Origin: Candidatus Saccharicenans subterraneus
GTDB taxonomy: Bacteria; Acidobacteriota; Aminicenantia; Aminicenantales; Saccharicenantaceae
Length of the DNA: 58,805 nucleotides
Assembly (NCBI GenBank): GCA_003426165.1
Contig: QUAH01000015.1
Span: 1 to 58,805 of the forward strand
Direction of reading: 5' to 3'
Of the stretch, positions 51,966-58,805 are shown piece by piece. Position 1 is the stretch's first letter. Each line of letters opens with the position of its first letter. The notes under the pieces were generated by a model. The model worked only from the letters and a program-made list of their open reading frames with translations. It was not told where the DNA came from and ran no database searches. A program made the position numbers and the translations under genes.

Positions 51966-53339
51966 TTACTCCGCCGGTCGGTCGATGTTAATTCCGCCAG
52001 CTCCCGAATTTGAGGAGGGGCGAGACAGGTGGCGCATGGCCAGGTAGAGCGGGAAGCCCAGTACCAGGAAAGCAGAACCCAGCAGGGCCTGTCGTGGCTG
52101 GGACCTAAGGACATTAACCGTGATGCTCAGCAGGAAGAAGATGAACAGGGCCGGCAGGACCGGGTAAAGGGGCACCCGGAAGCCCCGGTAAGGCTCTCCT
52201 TTTTTCTTAGCCCGGGCCCGCAGGACAAAGACGGTCGAGGCCACCACGGCGATGCCCAGGCTGTCCAGGAACATCACGTAGTTGACGATGTTTTCAAAGG
52301 TCCGGAGGAAGGCCAGGCTCAGCAGCATGAAAGCCCCCAGGAACAGCAGCCCGAATTCCTGGACCTGGGTCCTGGGGTTGACCTTCTTGAAAATTCCAGG
52401 CAGGGTGCGGTCTTCGGCCATGGCCAGGTAGGTGCGGGGAAGCTGCATCAGGATGGCATTTAAGAAGCCCAGGGCCGAAAGAAAAATTGCCAGCGACACG
52501 AACTTGTGCCCGGCTTCTCCGAAAACCACCCGGGCCGTTTCAGCCGCCACCAGCTTGGCCGAGCTCATACCAGGCAGCCCCAGCACCCGCCAGTAGGCCA
52601 GGTTGACGAGCAGGTAACAGGCGATGACTATCAACATCCCGGAGATGACCGCCCGGGGCAGGTTCTTACTGGAATCCTTCAGGTCGGCTCCGAGGTTGAT
52701 GGTCTGCTGGTAGCCACCGTAGCTGAAAAAAACGGAGATGAATCCCAGTCCCAGGGCCAGCCACCAGGGATTTTCCAGCGGGAGTGAAGCCTGCCGGATA
52801 TCCGCCCCGCTGTGCCGGCTGAAAATTCCGGCCGCAGCCAGGACGACAATCAGGATGATTTTTGACAGGCTGAGAAGGTTCTGGGTCCTGGCTCCCGATT
52901 TTATCCCGATGTAGTTCAGGAGGAGGAGCACAATCACCATGGAAAAGGCCAGGAACAGTATGTTCTGGGAGGTCCGGGCCGCCTCCGGCAGGATGATGGG
53001 GGCCAGGTACTCGGCCCCGATCAGGGCCACCCCGGCCCCGCTGGCGGTGTTAATTATAAAGACGTTAGCCCAGTTCAGCATGAAAGCCAGCAGGGAATTG
53101 TAGCTTTCGGCCACGACCTTGTAGTAGGAACCCGGCTCCGGGAAGCGGGCCCCGATCTCGGCGAAAGTCAGGGCTCCGACGAGGGTGATGAGCCCGCCGG
53201 CAATCCAGGCGGCAAAGAACAGGACCGGAGTCCGGGTGGCCGAGGCCACCATGGCCGGGGTGCGGAAGATGCCGATACCGATGACCAGGCTGACCACTAT
53301 CATGGTAACGTCGAAGGTGTTGAGCCTGGCCTTAATCAT
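51966..53339 (-). CDS. APC-family amino acid permease
   Basis: A 457-aa inner-membrane permease with about 12 hydrophobic helices. The first helix has the APC-family signature VIGIGIFRTPAMVASATRTP, and the next loop has ALTFAEIGARFPEPGSYYK, both typical of amino acid or polyamine permeases and exchangers. It is likely to import or exchange an amino acid; the substrate cannot be read from sequence. No strong ribosome-binding site is visible before the ATG. It is convergent with the LOG gene. Confidence 0.9.
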   Translation of the reverse strand: MIKARLNTFDVTMIVVSLVIGIGIFRTPAMVASATRTPVLFFAAWIAGGLITLVGALTFAEIGARFPEPGSYYKVVAESYNSLLAFMLNWANVFIINTASGAGVALIGAEYLAPIILPEAARTSQNILFLAFSMVIVLLLLNYIGIKSGARTQNLLSLSKIILIVVLAAAGIFSRHSGADIRQASLPLENPWWLALGLGFISVFFSYGGYQQTINLGADLKDSSKNLPRAVISGMLIVIACYLLVNLAYWRVLGLPGMSSAKLVAAETARVVFGEAGHKFVSLAIFLSALGFLNAILMQLPRTYLAMAEDRTLPGIFKKVNPRTQVQEFGLLFLGAFMLLSLAFLRTFENIVNYVMFLDSLGIAVVASTVFVLRARAKKKGEPYRGFRVPLYPVLPALFIFFLLSITVNVLRSQPRQALLGSAFLVLGFPLYLAMRHLSRPSSNSGAGGINIDRPAE

Positions 53340-53627
53340 AAAAACCTCAACTTTTCAAGGCAGGTCGAAGCCGCCAGCCTGGGCCGAATTAAATTAGAAT
53401 TATCTTCAAGTTCAGGCCGGAAAGCAAATAGAAAGTTTGCCATGGTATTAGAATTGGTTAGTGGGAAGTGCCTTGTTTCTGTTGGATCCGCGCTAATTCC
53501 ACCGCAGGGCTCTTGGTTTGATGCTGGAAAGGATTTCTGATGATGATATGAAGGAAAGAAGCATAAAATTTCTCTATATTTTTTTCTTTTATTTATTGCC
53601 CGGGCTGATATCAAACCGTAAACTTGT

Positions 53628-54029
53628 TCAATCGGCAAAGAGCTGAAAAATCTCTCTCTTCTTCCAGAGGTAATAAATTGCCCAGAGGCAATAGAGCAGG
53701 CTTGGGATGACGATGCCTATCCGGAAAAATCCGGTCAGGGCGGCCACCAGCAGGACATCAAACAGCCACATGCCTATGCCCAGCAGGGCGAAGACATAGC
53801 CGGTCTTCTTGAAGCGCAGCAGGCCGAAAGAGCTGATTATCAGGAAAACTGACATCACCAGGTCGGGAATGGCGAAGCCATTGTAAAGGTTATCGGGAAC
53901 GGGCAGGGTCTTGGGAAAGCGGTTGGCCAGCAGGTGGCCTGTCCAGAAGGCTATGGTCATCAGGGCCACGAAAAGATTGATCACCCCGATTATGACCAGC
54001 CCCAGGATGAATCGTTTTTCTCTGTCCAT
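53628..54029 (-). CDS. Small membrane protein of unknown function
   Basis: A 133-aa protein with four predicted transmembrane helices (about 8-30, 55-72, 76-98, 104-122). No named family is recognised. A conserved-looking loop has NRFPKTLPVPDNLYNGFAIP. The ATG at 54029 is chosen because GAGG lies just upstream; a longer frame to 54059 lacks a site. It lies on the same strand as the TrmJ-type methyltransferase, about 200 bases downstream of its stop, and before the permease gene. Confidence 0.65.
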   Translation of the reverse strand: MDREKRFILGLVIIGVINLFVALMTIAFWTGHLLANRFPKTLPVPDNLYNGFAIPDLVMSVFLIISSFGLLRFKKTGYVFALLGIGMWLFDVLLVAALTGFFRIGIVIPSLLYCLWAIYYLWKKREIFQLFAD

Positions 54030-54235
54030 ATTACCCTCGGATTGGATTGCCACCTGCATGATATAACATTTGCCGTGTCTTTGTAATCCCGCAATTTCTG
54101 GGTGCTTTCTGGGTGGGATTTCGCTTCAGCAATTTCTATCTGGCGACTGGCAAGTTGGAGAATACCTCATCAGGCTTCAAAGCTTGCGGGGAATTTATTA
54201 GGGAAAAGGTGAAACCAGTTTTTGCCTGTTATTTT

Positions 54236-54970
54236 TTACTCCCGGTCCAGCCCCTTGTTGAAGACTGCCGTCAGGAAGCGGCGGTCACGTTCGGACAGGG
54301 CCAGCCGGCCGAACAGGTCGTGCAGCAGGTCGGTCACGTGCTCGCGGTTGGTATCGTGCATAAAGCCGCGTTTTTCCAGCTTTTTCAGGATCAGCTTCAG
54401 GCAATCTTCCTGTTCCTTGCGGGGCAAAGGTGGAGCCACCTGGGGAACGGGCTGGGAGCCTGAGGCCCGGAATATGGCGTAAAGGCTCAACAGAACGGCC
54501 GCGGCCAGGTTGTAGGATGGCTGCCGCCCGGCCTGGGGAATAAAGTAAACGAAGTTAGCCCGGCGCAGCTCCCGGTCGGATAGACCTGTCCTCTCGTTGC
54601 CGAAGACCAGGCCGATTTTGGTTTCGGCCGGGAAGGTTTTAATTTTCTCCACCATTTCATCTATGGTCAGTATCCTGAAGGCCTTTCTCAATCTCACGGT
54701 TGAAGCCAGAACCAGGTTAAGGTCCGACACGGCCTCGTCCAGGGAAGGATACAGGCTGGCTTTTTTCAGGATATCGGCCGAGTGTACCGCAGGCCGGAAG
54801 GCCTCCGGCTGAAGCCCGGTCAATCCGGTTATTCTCAGCCTGCCAAAGCCGGTATTTTTCATGGCCCGGGCCACCAGGCCGATATTTTCCTGGTTTTCCG
54901 GGTTGACCAGGACCACGGTAAAACGGGCGAGGTTGAGGCGGTCTTCGGTGAGCAGGTACGGAAGCTTCAT
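54236..54970 (-). CDS. TrmJ-type tRNA/rRNA 2'-O-methyltransferase (SpoU/TrmH family)
   Basis: A 244-aa SPOUT-class RNA methyltransferase resembling TrmJ, which 2'-O-methylates tRNA position 32. Knotted-domain motifs are present: VVLVNPENQENIGLVARAMK (motif 1 with the conserved Asn), IGLVFGNERTGLSDREL (motif 2) and PSYNLAAAVLLSLYAI (motif 3). A C-terminal helical region (about 180-244) also fits TrmJ. The ATG at 54970 is preferred over a TTG at 54988 but lacks a strong ribosome-binding site. The exact RNA target remains an inference from family. Confidence 0.88.
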   Translation of the reverse strand: MKLPYLLTEDRLNLARFTVVLVNPENQENIGLVARAMKNTGFGRLRITGLTGLQPEAFRPAVHSADILKKASLYPSLDEAVSDLNLVLASTVRLRKAFRILTIDEMVEKIKTFPAETKIGLVFGNERTGLSDRELRRANFVYFIPQAGRQPSYNLAAAVLLSLYAIFRASGSQPVPQVAPPLPRKEQEDCLKLILKKLEKRGFMHDTNREHVTDLLHDLFGRLALSERDRRFLTAVFNKGLDRE

Positions 54971-55188
54971 GCCTGAATTATATCCCAAGTAGCTTCGGGG
55001 GAGAAAGGCCTGAGGGCTTCTAAATTAGAAACCAACAAAGGGAATGCGGAGCGGAGTGCGGCCAAAACTTAAAACGAGGATAAGAGAAAAGGCCGGAGGG
55101 TTTCTATGAAAAAATCTGGCTAACCATGAGGTCTCATGGGTTGTTAAACCAGGCAAATGGCTTAGAAGCGGAAAGATAAAACCTGTTC

Positions 55189-57099
55189 TTATGATTGCTC
55201 GGCTTTACTGAAGACAAAGCCCTTTTTTTCTATCAGGTTCAGGCAATGCTCGACGACTGTCGGGTCATAGAGCTTTCCGGCGTTGGCCCTGATTTCCTTC
55301 AGGGCCACTTCCATTCCCAGGGCCGGTCGGTAAGGCCGGTGAGAAGAAATGGCTTCAATCACGTCGGCCACGCAGATTATCTTGGCTTCCAGCAGGATCT
55401 GCCTGTCTTTCAACCCGCGCGGGTAGCCGGAACCATCTATTTTTTCATGGTGCTGCAAAATTATTTCGGCCACCGGCCAGGGGAACTCGATGCCTTTAAG
55501 GATGTCATATCCGACCTGGGAGTGAGTCTTGATGAGTTCCATTTCGATTTCGGACAGTCGCCCTGGTTTGTTTAGAATCTCAGGTGGCACGGCTATTTTC
55601 CCCAGGTCATGGATGACCGAGGCGAAATTGACGGCCTGGACCCGGGATTCCTCCAGGCCCATTTCCCGGGCGATGGCTTCGGCCAGTTCGGCCACCCGCT
55701 CCTGGTGACCGGCAGTGTAAGGATCCCGCACTTCGACCGTCCTGGCCGTGGCCCTGATAATGCCCTGCAGGGTCTTTTCCAGGTTCCGGGCGGCCGTTTT
55801 CCTTTCTGTTACATCAAGAACGATGGCCAGGAAGCTTTTCTTGCGGGCCACGTCCACGAGCTGCAGGTGGACTTCAACCGGGTAGGTGGAGCCGTCCTTT
55901 CGCAGGTGGCTCGTTTCGAAGAGGATCTTTTTCTTGCTGCCTTTGAGCACCGGTTTGAGCAGGGCGGTGAATTTTGGCGGGTCAAACTCCGGTTTGAGAT
56001 GAAGAGGGGTCAGGGTGGTCAGTTCTTCCAGGGTGTAACCGGTGTTATCGAGGGCGGCCCGGTTGGCATAGGTGATTCTCAGGGAGTCGGGGTCAAAAAT
56101 GTAAATTTCGTTCTGGCTGTTTTCGATCACCCGCAACATCTCTTCCTTTTCTTGCTCGGCCTTAACCCGCCCGGTCACATCGCTGACGTAATTCAGGGTG
56201 GCCGGACGGCCTTCCCAGTTTATCATAACCGCGGTTATCTCAACCCACCTGACCGTGCCATCCCTGGCTATGAACCTGAATTCATAGGTTGGCTGGAAGG
56301 TTTCTTCCTGCAGCCTTCTCTGGTGTCTTTCCCAGACCAGCTTCCGGTCGTCCGGGTGGATGAAATCAAGGAAAGATCTACCGATGATCTCATCTTCTCT
56401 GTAGCCGTATTCCAGAGCTTTTTTATTGGCCAGTTTCAGCACCCCGTCCTGGGCTACCAGGATAAGCTGTCCGGCATTGTCAAACAGCACCCGGTATTTT
56501 TCCTCGCTTTCTCTGAGCTTGTTCTCGGCAGTTATGCGCCTGGTTTCGCCCTGGAGCATGAGGCCTGTAAGGACCGTGGCCACGGGGAAAATCAGCATTA
56601 TGGGCAGCCAGATACGGCTTATGACCGAAACGCCAGTGGGCCAGGGCAGGATAAGCAGCTGGCAGGCCAGCATCACCAGGTGGACGGCCAGGCCGAATCC
56701 ATAGAGCTGGTAGTGGTTGAGTTTATATGACTTCGGTTTGAAAATTGCCCTGAAGCCCAGGCCGGTAAGCGCGCAAAAGATGATGGTGGCCAGCCCGGCC
56801 CAGACGCCGTTACCACCAAGGTGTGCCCTGTAAGCCATGGAGATTATTGAGGCCAGGGTGGCCGGCCAGAATCCGCCGTACAGCCCGGAGAGCGATATTA
56901 TTATTGACCGCCCGTCGTAAATTAGTCCGCTTCCGTACCTGTAGGCGACGCTCATGGCGGCCACGGCGGTCAGGCCAAAAACCAGGCCGGTCAGAATTTT
57001 TCCGGCCTTTTTTTCCAGGATGGTAAGCCGAAGGGTCAGGCTGTAGAGGGTTATCAGGGCCAGTATAAGTGAGACATTGAGTATCAGTGAGATATACAT
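55189..57099 (-). CDS. Membrane PAS-PAS/HD-GYP sensor, probable c-di-GMP phosphodiesterase
   Basis: A 636-aa signalling protein. The N-terminal membrane domain (about 1-190) resembles the 5TM-LYT module of LytS-type sensors (IYDGRSIIISLSGLYGGFWPA). Two PAS domains follow (about 200-320 and 325-440; LFDNAGQLILVAQDG, HPDDRKLVWERH, ITYANRAALDNTGYTLEEL). The HD-GYP output domain (about 450-636) has HDLGKIAVP (H497, D498) and HHEKIDGSGYPRGLKD, close to the canonical active motif, so c-di-GMP hydrolysis is likely. The input may be a redox or membrane-related ligand. It is monocistronic on the minus strand, with no obvious regulator partner. Confidence 0.92.
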   Translation of the reverse strand: MYISLILNVSLILALITLYSLTLRLTILEKKAGKILTGLVFGLTAVAAMSVAYRYGSGLIYDGRSIIISLSGLYGGFWPATLASIISMAYRAHLGGNGVWAGLATIIFCALTGLGFRAIFKPKSYKLNHYQLYGFGLAVHLVMLACQLLILPWPTGVSVISRIWLPIMLIFPVATVLTGLMLQGETRRITAENKLRESEEKYRVLFDNAGQLILVAQDGVLKLANKKALEYGYREDEIIGRSFLDFIHPDDRKLVWERHQRRLQEETFQPTYEFRFIARDGTVRWVEITAVMINWEGRPATLNYVSDVTGRVKAEQEKEEMLRVIENSQNEIYIFDPDSLRITYANRAALDNTGYTLEELTTLTPLHLKPEFDPPKFTALLKPVLKGSKKKILFETSHLRKDGSTYPVEVHLQLVDVARKKSFLAIVLDVTERKTAARNLEKTLQGIIRATARTVEVRDPYTAGHQERVAELAEAIAREMGLEESRVQAVNFASVIHDLGKIAVPPEILNKPGRLSEIEMELIKTHSQVGYDILKGIEFPWPVAEIILQHHEKIDGSGYPRGLKDRQILLEAKIICVADVIEAISSHRPYRPALGMEVALKEIRANAGKLYDPTVVEHCLNLIEKKGFVFSKAEQS

Positions 57100-57341
57100 C
57101 TGGGTTACTCTTCGGTCAGGATCTTGCCCCGCTGTCCTAATTCCCCGATGCTATTCAAGGGCTTTGTCGGCTCCCCGTCTTAAAATTCAGATTATAATTA
57201 TTCTAATTTTAACGGGCTGTCAACTGGAATATTCTCCAGGAGGGGGGAAGTTTTTCAGGGATTGGAACATAAGGCTCTGCTAATTTCCTTTCTTTATCAT
57301 TTTATCCTTATAGCAAGCTTTTTTCCTGCGTGAAATTATGG

Positions 57342-57374
57342 GAGAAAAATCGGGGAACGAGTATTGTGTCCCCC
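57342..57374 (-). repeat. Repeat copy 3' of the MalY/PatB gene
   Basis: On the minus strand, GGGGGACACAATACTCGTT followed by CCCCGATTTTTC begins directly after the TAA stop (57376-57378). It matches the left end of the element at 14382 in 18 of 19 positions, including the CCCCGATTT that follows. It can fold (GGGGA with TCCCC) and has a T-tract, so it may also act as a terminator. Confidence 0.65.
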
Positions 57375-57375
57375 T

Positions 57376-58563
57376 TTACAGGCCAAGCTCCTGGACGGCT
57401 TTCTCGATACGACGGAGTGCTTCGACCAGGGTGGCCCGGGGGCAGGCTAAGTTCATCCGCTCGAAGCCTTCCAGCTCTGGTCCGAATACCGGACCTTCGT
57501 CGAAATAGACCCTGGCCTTTTTCAGGAAGAATTCGTTGAGTTCTTTCTGGGGCAGCCCGAGGGCCCGGCAGTCCAGCAGGGCCAGGTAGGTACCTTCCGG
57601 TTTTAGAAACTTGATCTGCGGGATTTTTTCTTCAAAGTAGTTTCGGGCAAAATCCATGTTATCTTCGAGATAGACCATCAATTGATCCAGCCAGGCAGCG
57701 CCCTGGGTGTAAGCAGCTTCCAGGGCTACCAGCCCGAAGATGTTGTTTACGGTGAGGCCCAGGTTGTCCAGTTGCGTCTTATAAAGGTTGAGGAGTCTCT
57801 GGTTGGGTATGATTACCAGCGAGGTGGTCAGGCCGGCAATGTTAAAGGCCTTACTGGGGGCGGTCAGGGTTATGGTCCTGGTGGCGATTTCGGGGGAAAT
57901 TGAAGCAATCGGGATATGCTTGTGCCCGCGGTAGACATGCTCGGCGTGGATTTCGTCTGAGATGATCAGCAGCTCATGTTTCAGGCAGATTTCGGCCAGC
58001 TTTTCCAGCTCTTCTTTTCGCCAGACCCGGCCGACTGGATTGTGCGGGGAGCAAAGGATGAGCACCCTGGTCCGCCGGTCGATTTTATTTTTAAGGTCAT
58101 CAAAATCCATCCTCCAGGTCCCGTTATCAAAGCGGAGGGGGTTGCTGACCACCCGGCGCCCGTTGTTCTCCACGGCCGAGAAAAAGGGGTAATAAACCGG
58201 GCTCTGGACGATAATTGTATCTCCCGGGGCGGTATAAGTCTGGACGCAAATATTGAGGGCCGGGACCACCCCGTGGCACCTGGACAGCCATTCCCGCTTT
58301 ATTTCCCAGTTATGGCGGACCTTCATCCAGCTGATGATGGCTGACCAGAAAGAACGGGGTATGAAGGGATAGCCATAGGCCCCGTGTTGAGCCCGCCTGA
58401 TGACTGCTTCCACCACTTCGGGCGGGGCCGGGAAATCCATGTCGGCCACCCACATCGGTATTACCTCTGGCACACCCAGCACCTGCTCGCAGAACTCCCA
58501 CTTCAGGGAACAGGTGTGGCGCCTGTCCAGGACAGAGTCGAAGTCATACTTTTTCTCAGGCAT
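57376..58563 (-). CDS. MalY/PatB-type pyridoxal-phosphate C-S lyase
   Basis: A 395-aa aminotransferase-fold enzyme of the MalY/PatB group, which cleaves cystathionine or cysteine C-S bonds and in some bacteria also regulates maltose genes. Typical segments are IPMWVADMDFPAPPEVVEA near the N-terminus, TAPGDTIIVQSPVYYPFF, CSPHNPVGRVW and ISDEIHAEHVY, with the PLP-binding Lys 238 in TAPSKAFNIAG. Length matches the family. A repeat begins immediately after the stop codon. No operon partner is visible. Confidence 0.92.
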   Translation of the reverse strand: MPEKKYDFDSVLDRRHTCSLKWEFCEQVLGVPEVIPMWVADMDFPAPPEVVEAVIRRAQHGAYGYPFIPRSFWSAIISWMKVRHNWEIKREWLSRCHGVVPALNICVQTYTAPGDTIIVQSPVYYPFFSAVENNGRRVVSNPLRFDNGTWRMDFDDLKNKIDRRTRVLILCSPHNPVGRVWRKEELEKLAEICLKHELLIISDEIHAEHVYRGHKHIPIASISPEIATRTITLTAPSKAFNIAGLTTSLVIIPNQRLLNLYKTQLDNLGLTVNNIFGLVALEAAYTQGAAWLDQLMVYLEDNMDFARNYFEEKIPQIKFLKPEGTYLALLDCRALGLPQKELNEFFLKKARVYFDEGPVFGPELEGFERMNLACPRATLVEALRRIEKAVQELGL

Positions 58564-58683
58564 TGTTCTTTCCTTAAATGGTTCTCCGGAAATAAAGCCG
58601 CCTTTAAGGCCGGAAAACAGATGCTTATTTTAGTTGAGGCTGTCCTGAATGGCAACTTCGCCTGAAAAAAGCACGTTCCCCTG

Positions 58684-58746
58684 TTGCCTCGTGAGAAAAT
58701 CTATATGAAAGCATAATCATTGCCTCACGTAAGAATCTACACGAAA
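58684..58746. repeat. Imperfect 27-bp direct repeat at the window edge
   Basis: TTGCCTC...GAAA at 58684-58710 and 58720-58746 match at about 20 of 27 positions, with a period of 36. The second copy overlaps the last codons of a truncated minus-strand frame, so the first copy may be a duplicated 3' end of that gene. Only two units are visible. Confidence 0.4.
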
Positions 58747-58805
58747 ATTTGTGCAGTTTTTCTTAACTTTTTGTAGCCGCCACAGCCTGTCCTTGAGCCG
58801 CTCTA
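58717..58805 (-). CDS. Truncated 3' end of an unidentified gene
   Basis: Open from the window edge on the minus strand to a TGA at 58717-58719. The 28 visible codons include ERLKDRLWRLQKVKKN, with a charged, helical composition typical of a real C-terminus. The start lies outside the window. The parent protein is not recognised. Confidence 0.35.
   Translation of the reverse strand, partial: ERLKDRLWRLQKVKKNCTNFRVDSYVRQ

Noticed and set aside
55609..56730. 373-codon plus-strand frame opposite the PAS/HD-GYP sensor
   Set aside because: Antisense shadow; Gly/Pro/Phe-rich composition typical of reversed GC-rich codons.

Overview
The window looks like a contig-scale piece of a diderm, heterotrophic bacterium of the Acidobacteriota/Aminicenantota type. 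This is an inference from gene content, not from a marker gene. The evidence is an Oar-like TonB-dependent receptor with an N-terminal carboxypeptidase-regulatory domain, two Tat-exported Gfo/Idh/MocA oxidoreductases sharing a VPRHVIGG signature, several DUF1080 and ThuA-type proteins, an Agl23-type glycosyltransferase, secreted glycosidases and peptidases, and an LpxR-like lipid A deacylase (hence LPS). Most genes are GC-rich, but two segments stand out as AT-rich: the first 2 kb and the restriction-modification pair at 15.5-18.0 kb. No rRNA, tRNA or CRISPR array was seen. The window starts with a 23-T homopolymer and ends inside a truncated reading frame, so both edges look like contig ends.

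Layout. 0-2 kb: M23-type envelope peptidase and an exported propeller-like protein. 2.2-6 kb: discoidin-like exported protein overlapping an Agl23-type glycosyltransferase, then a large class II aldolase. 6.0-12.9 kb: TonB receptor flanked on both sides by copies of the 3' end of a ThuA gene (left copy a remnant), then a minus-strand cassette of Tat Gfo/Idh oxidoreductase, DUF1080 lipoprotein and ThuA protein. 13.3-15.5 kb: a Tat-signal radical SAM protein, a 182-bp inverted-repeat element, and a CysQ-like phosphatase. 15.5-18.0 kb: DpnII-family endonuclease plus a methyltransferase whose C-terminal half looks like a decayed second methyltransferase domain. 18-24.8 kb (minus): carotenoid-type FAD oxidoreductase, pyrophosphatase, HEAT-repeat/DUF1080 fusion and a second Tat Gfo/Idh oxidoreductase. 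25-37.7 kb: rhomboid-TPR protein, GH28-like glycosidase, S10 carboxypeptidase, two tandem outer-membrane barrel paralogues, GH29 fucosidase, sulfatase-fold/TPR membrane protein. 38-42.7 kb: sigma-54 activator, small coiled-coil protein, NhaC antiporter, isoaspartyl dipeptidase. 42.9-46.7 kb: ECF sigma factor, overlapping anti-sigma factor, TonB-C-domain protein, TPR lipoprotein. 46.9-58.6 kb: divergent PlsC acyltransferase, POT peptide transporter, LpxR-like protein, LOG-family protein, APC permease, small membrane protein, TrmJ-type methyltransferase, membrane PAS/HD-GYP sensor and MalY/PatB-type lyase.

How the parts may work together. The exported oxidoreductase + DUF1080 (+ ThuA) cassettes, the TonB receptor, GH28, GH29 and the FAD/NAD-linked genes suggest periplasmic processing of glycosides, plausibly through 3-keto intermediates. 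S10 peptidase, IadA, the POT transporter and the APC permease suggest peptide and amino-acid use. The least-explained signals are: (1) a gene-3'-end repeat GGGGGACACAATACTCrTT...CCCC, seen immediately downstream of two unrelated genes and as a variant further downstream of a third, plus a complete inverted-repeat element; (2) the tandem, half-degenerate methyltransferase; (3) the ThuA direct repeats around the TonB receptor; (4) the two paired keto-glycoside cassettes; and (5) the tandem envelope paralogues.
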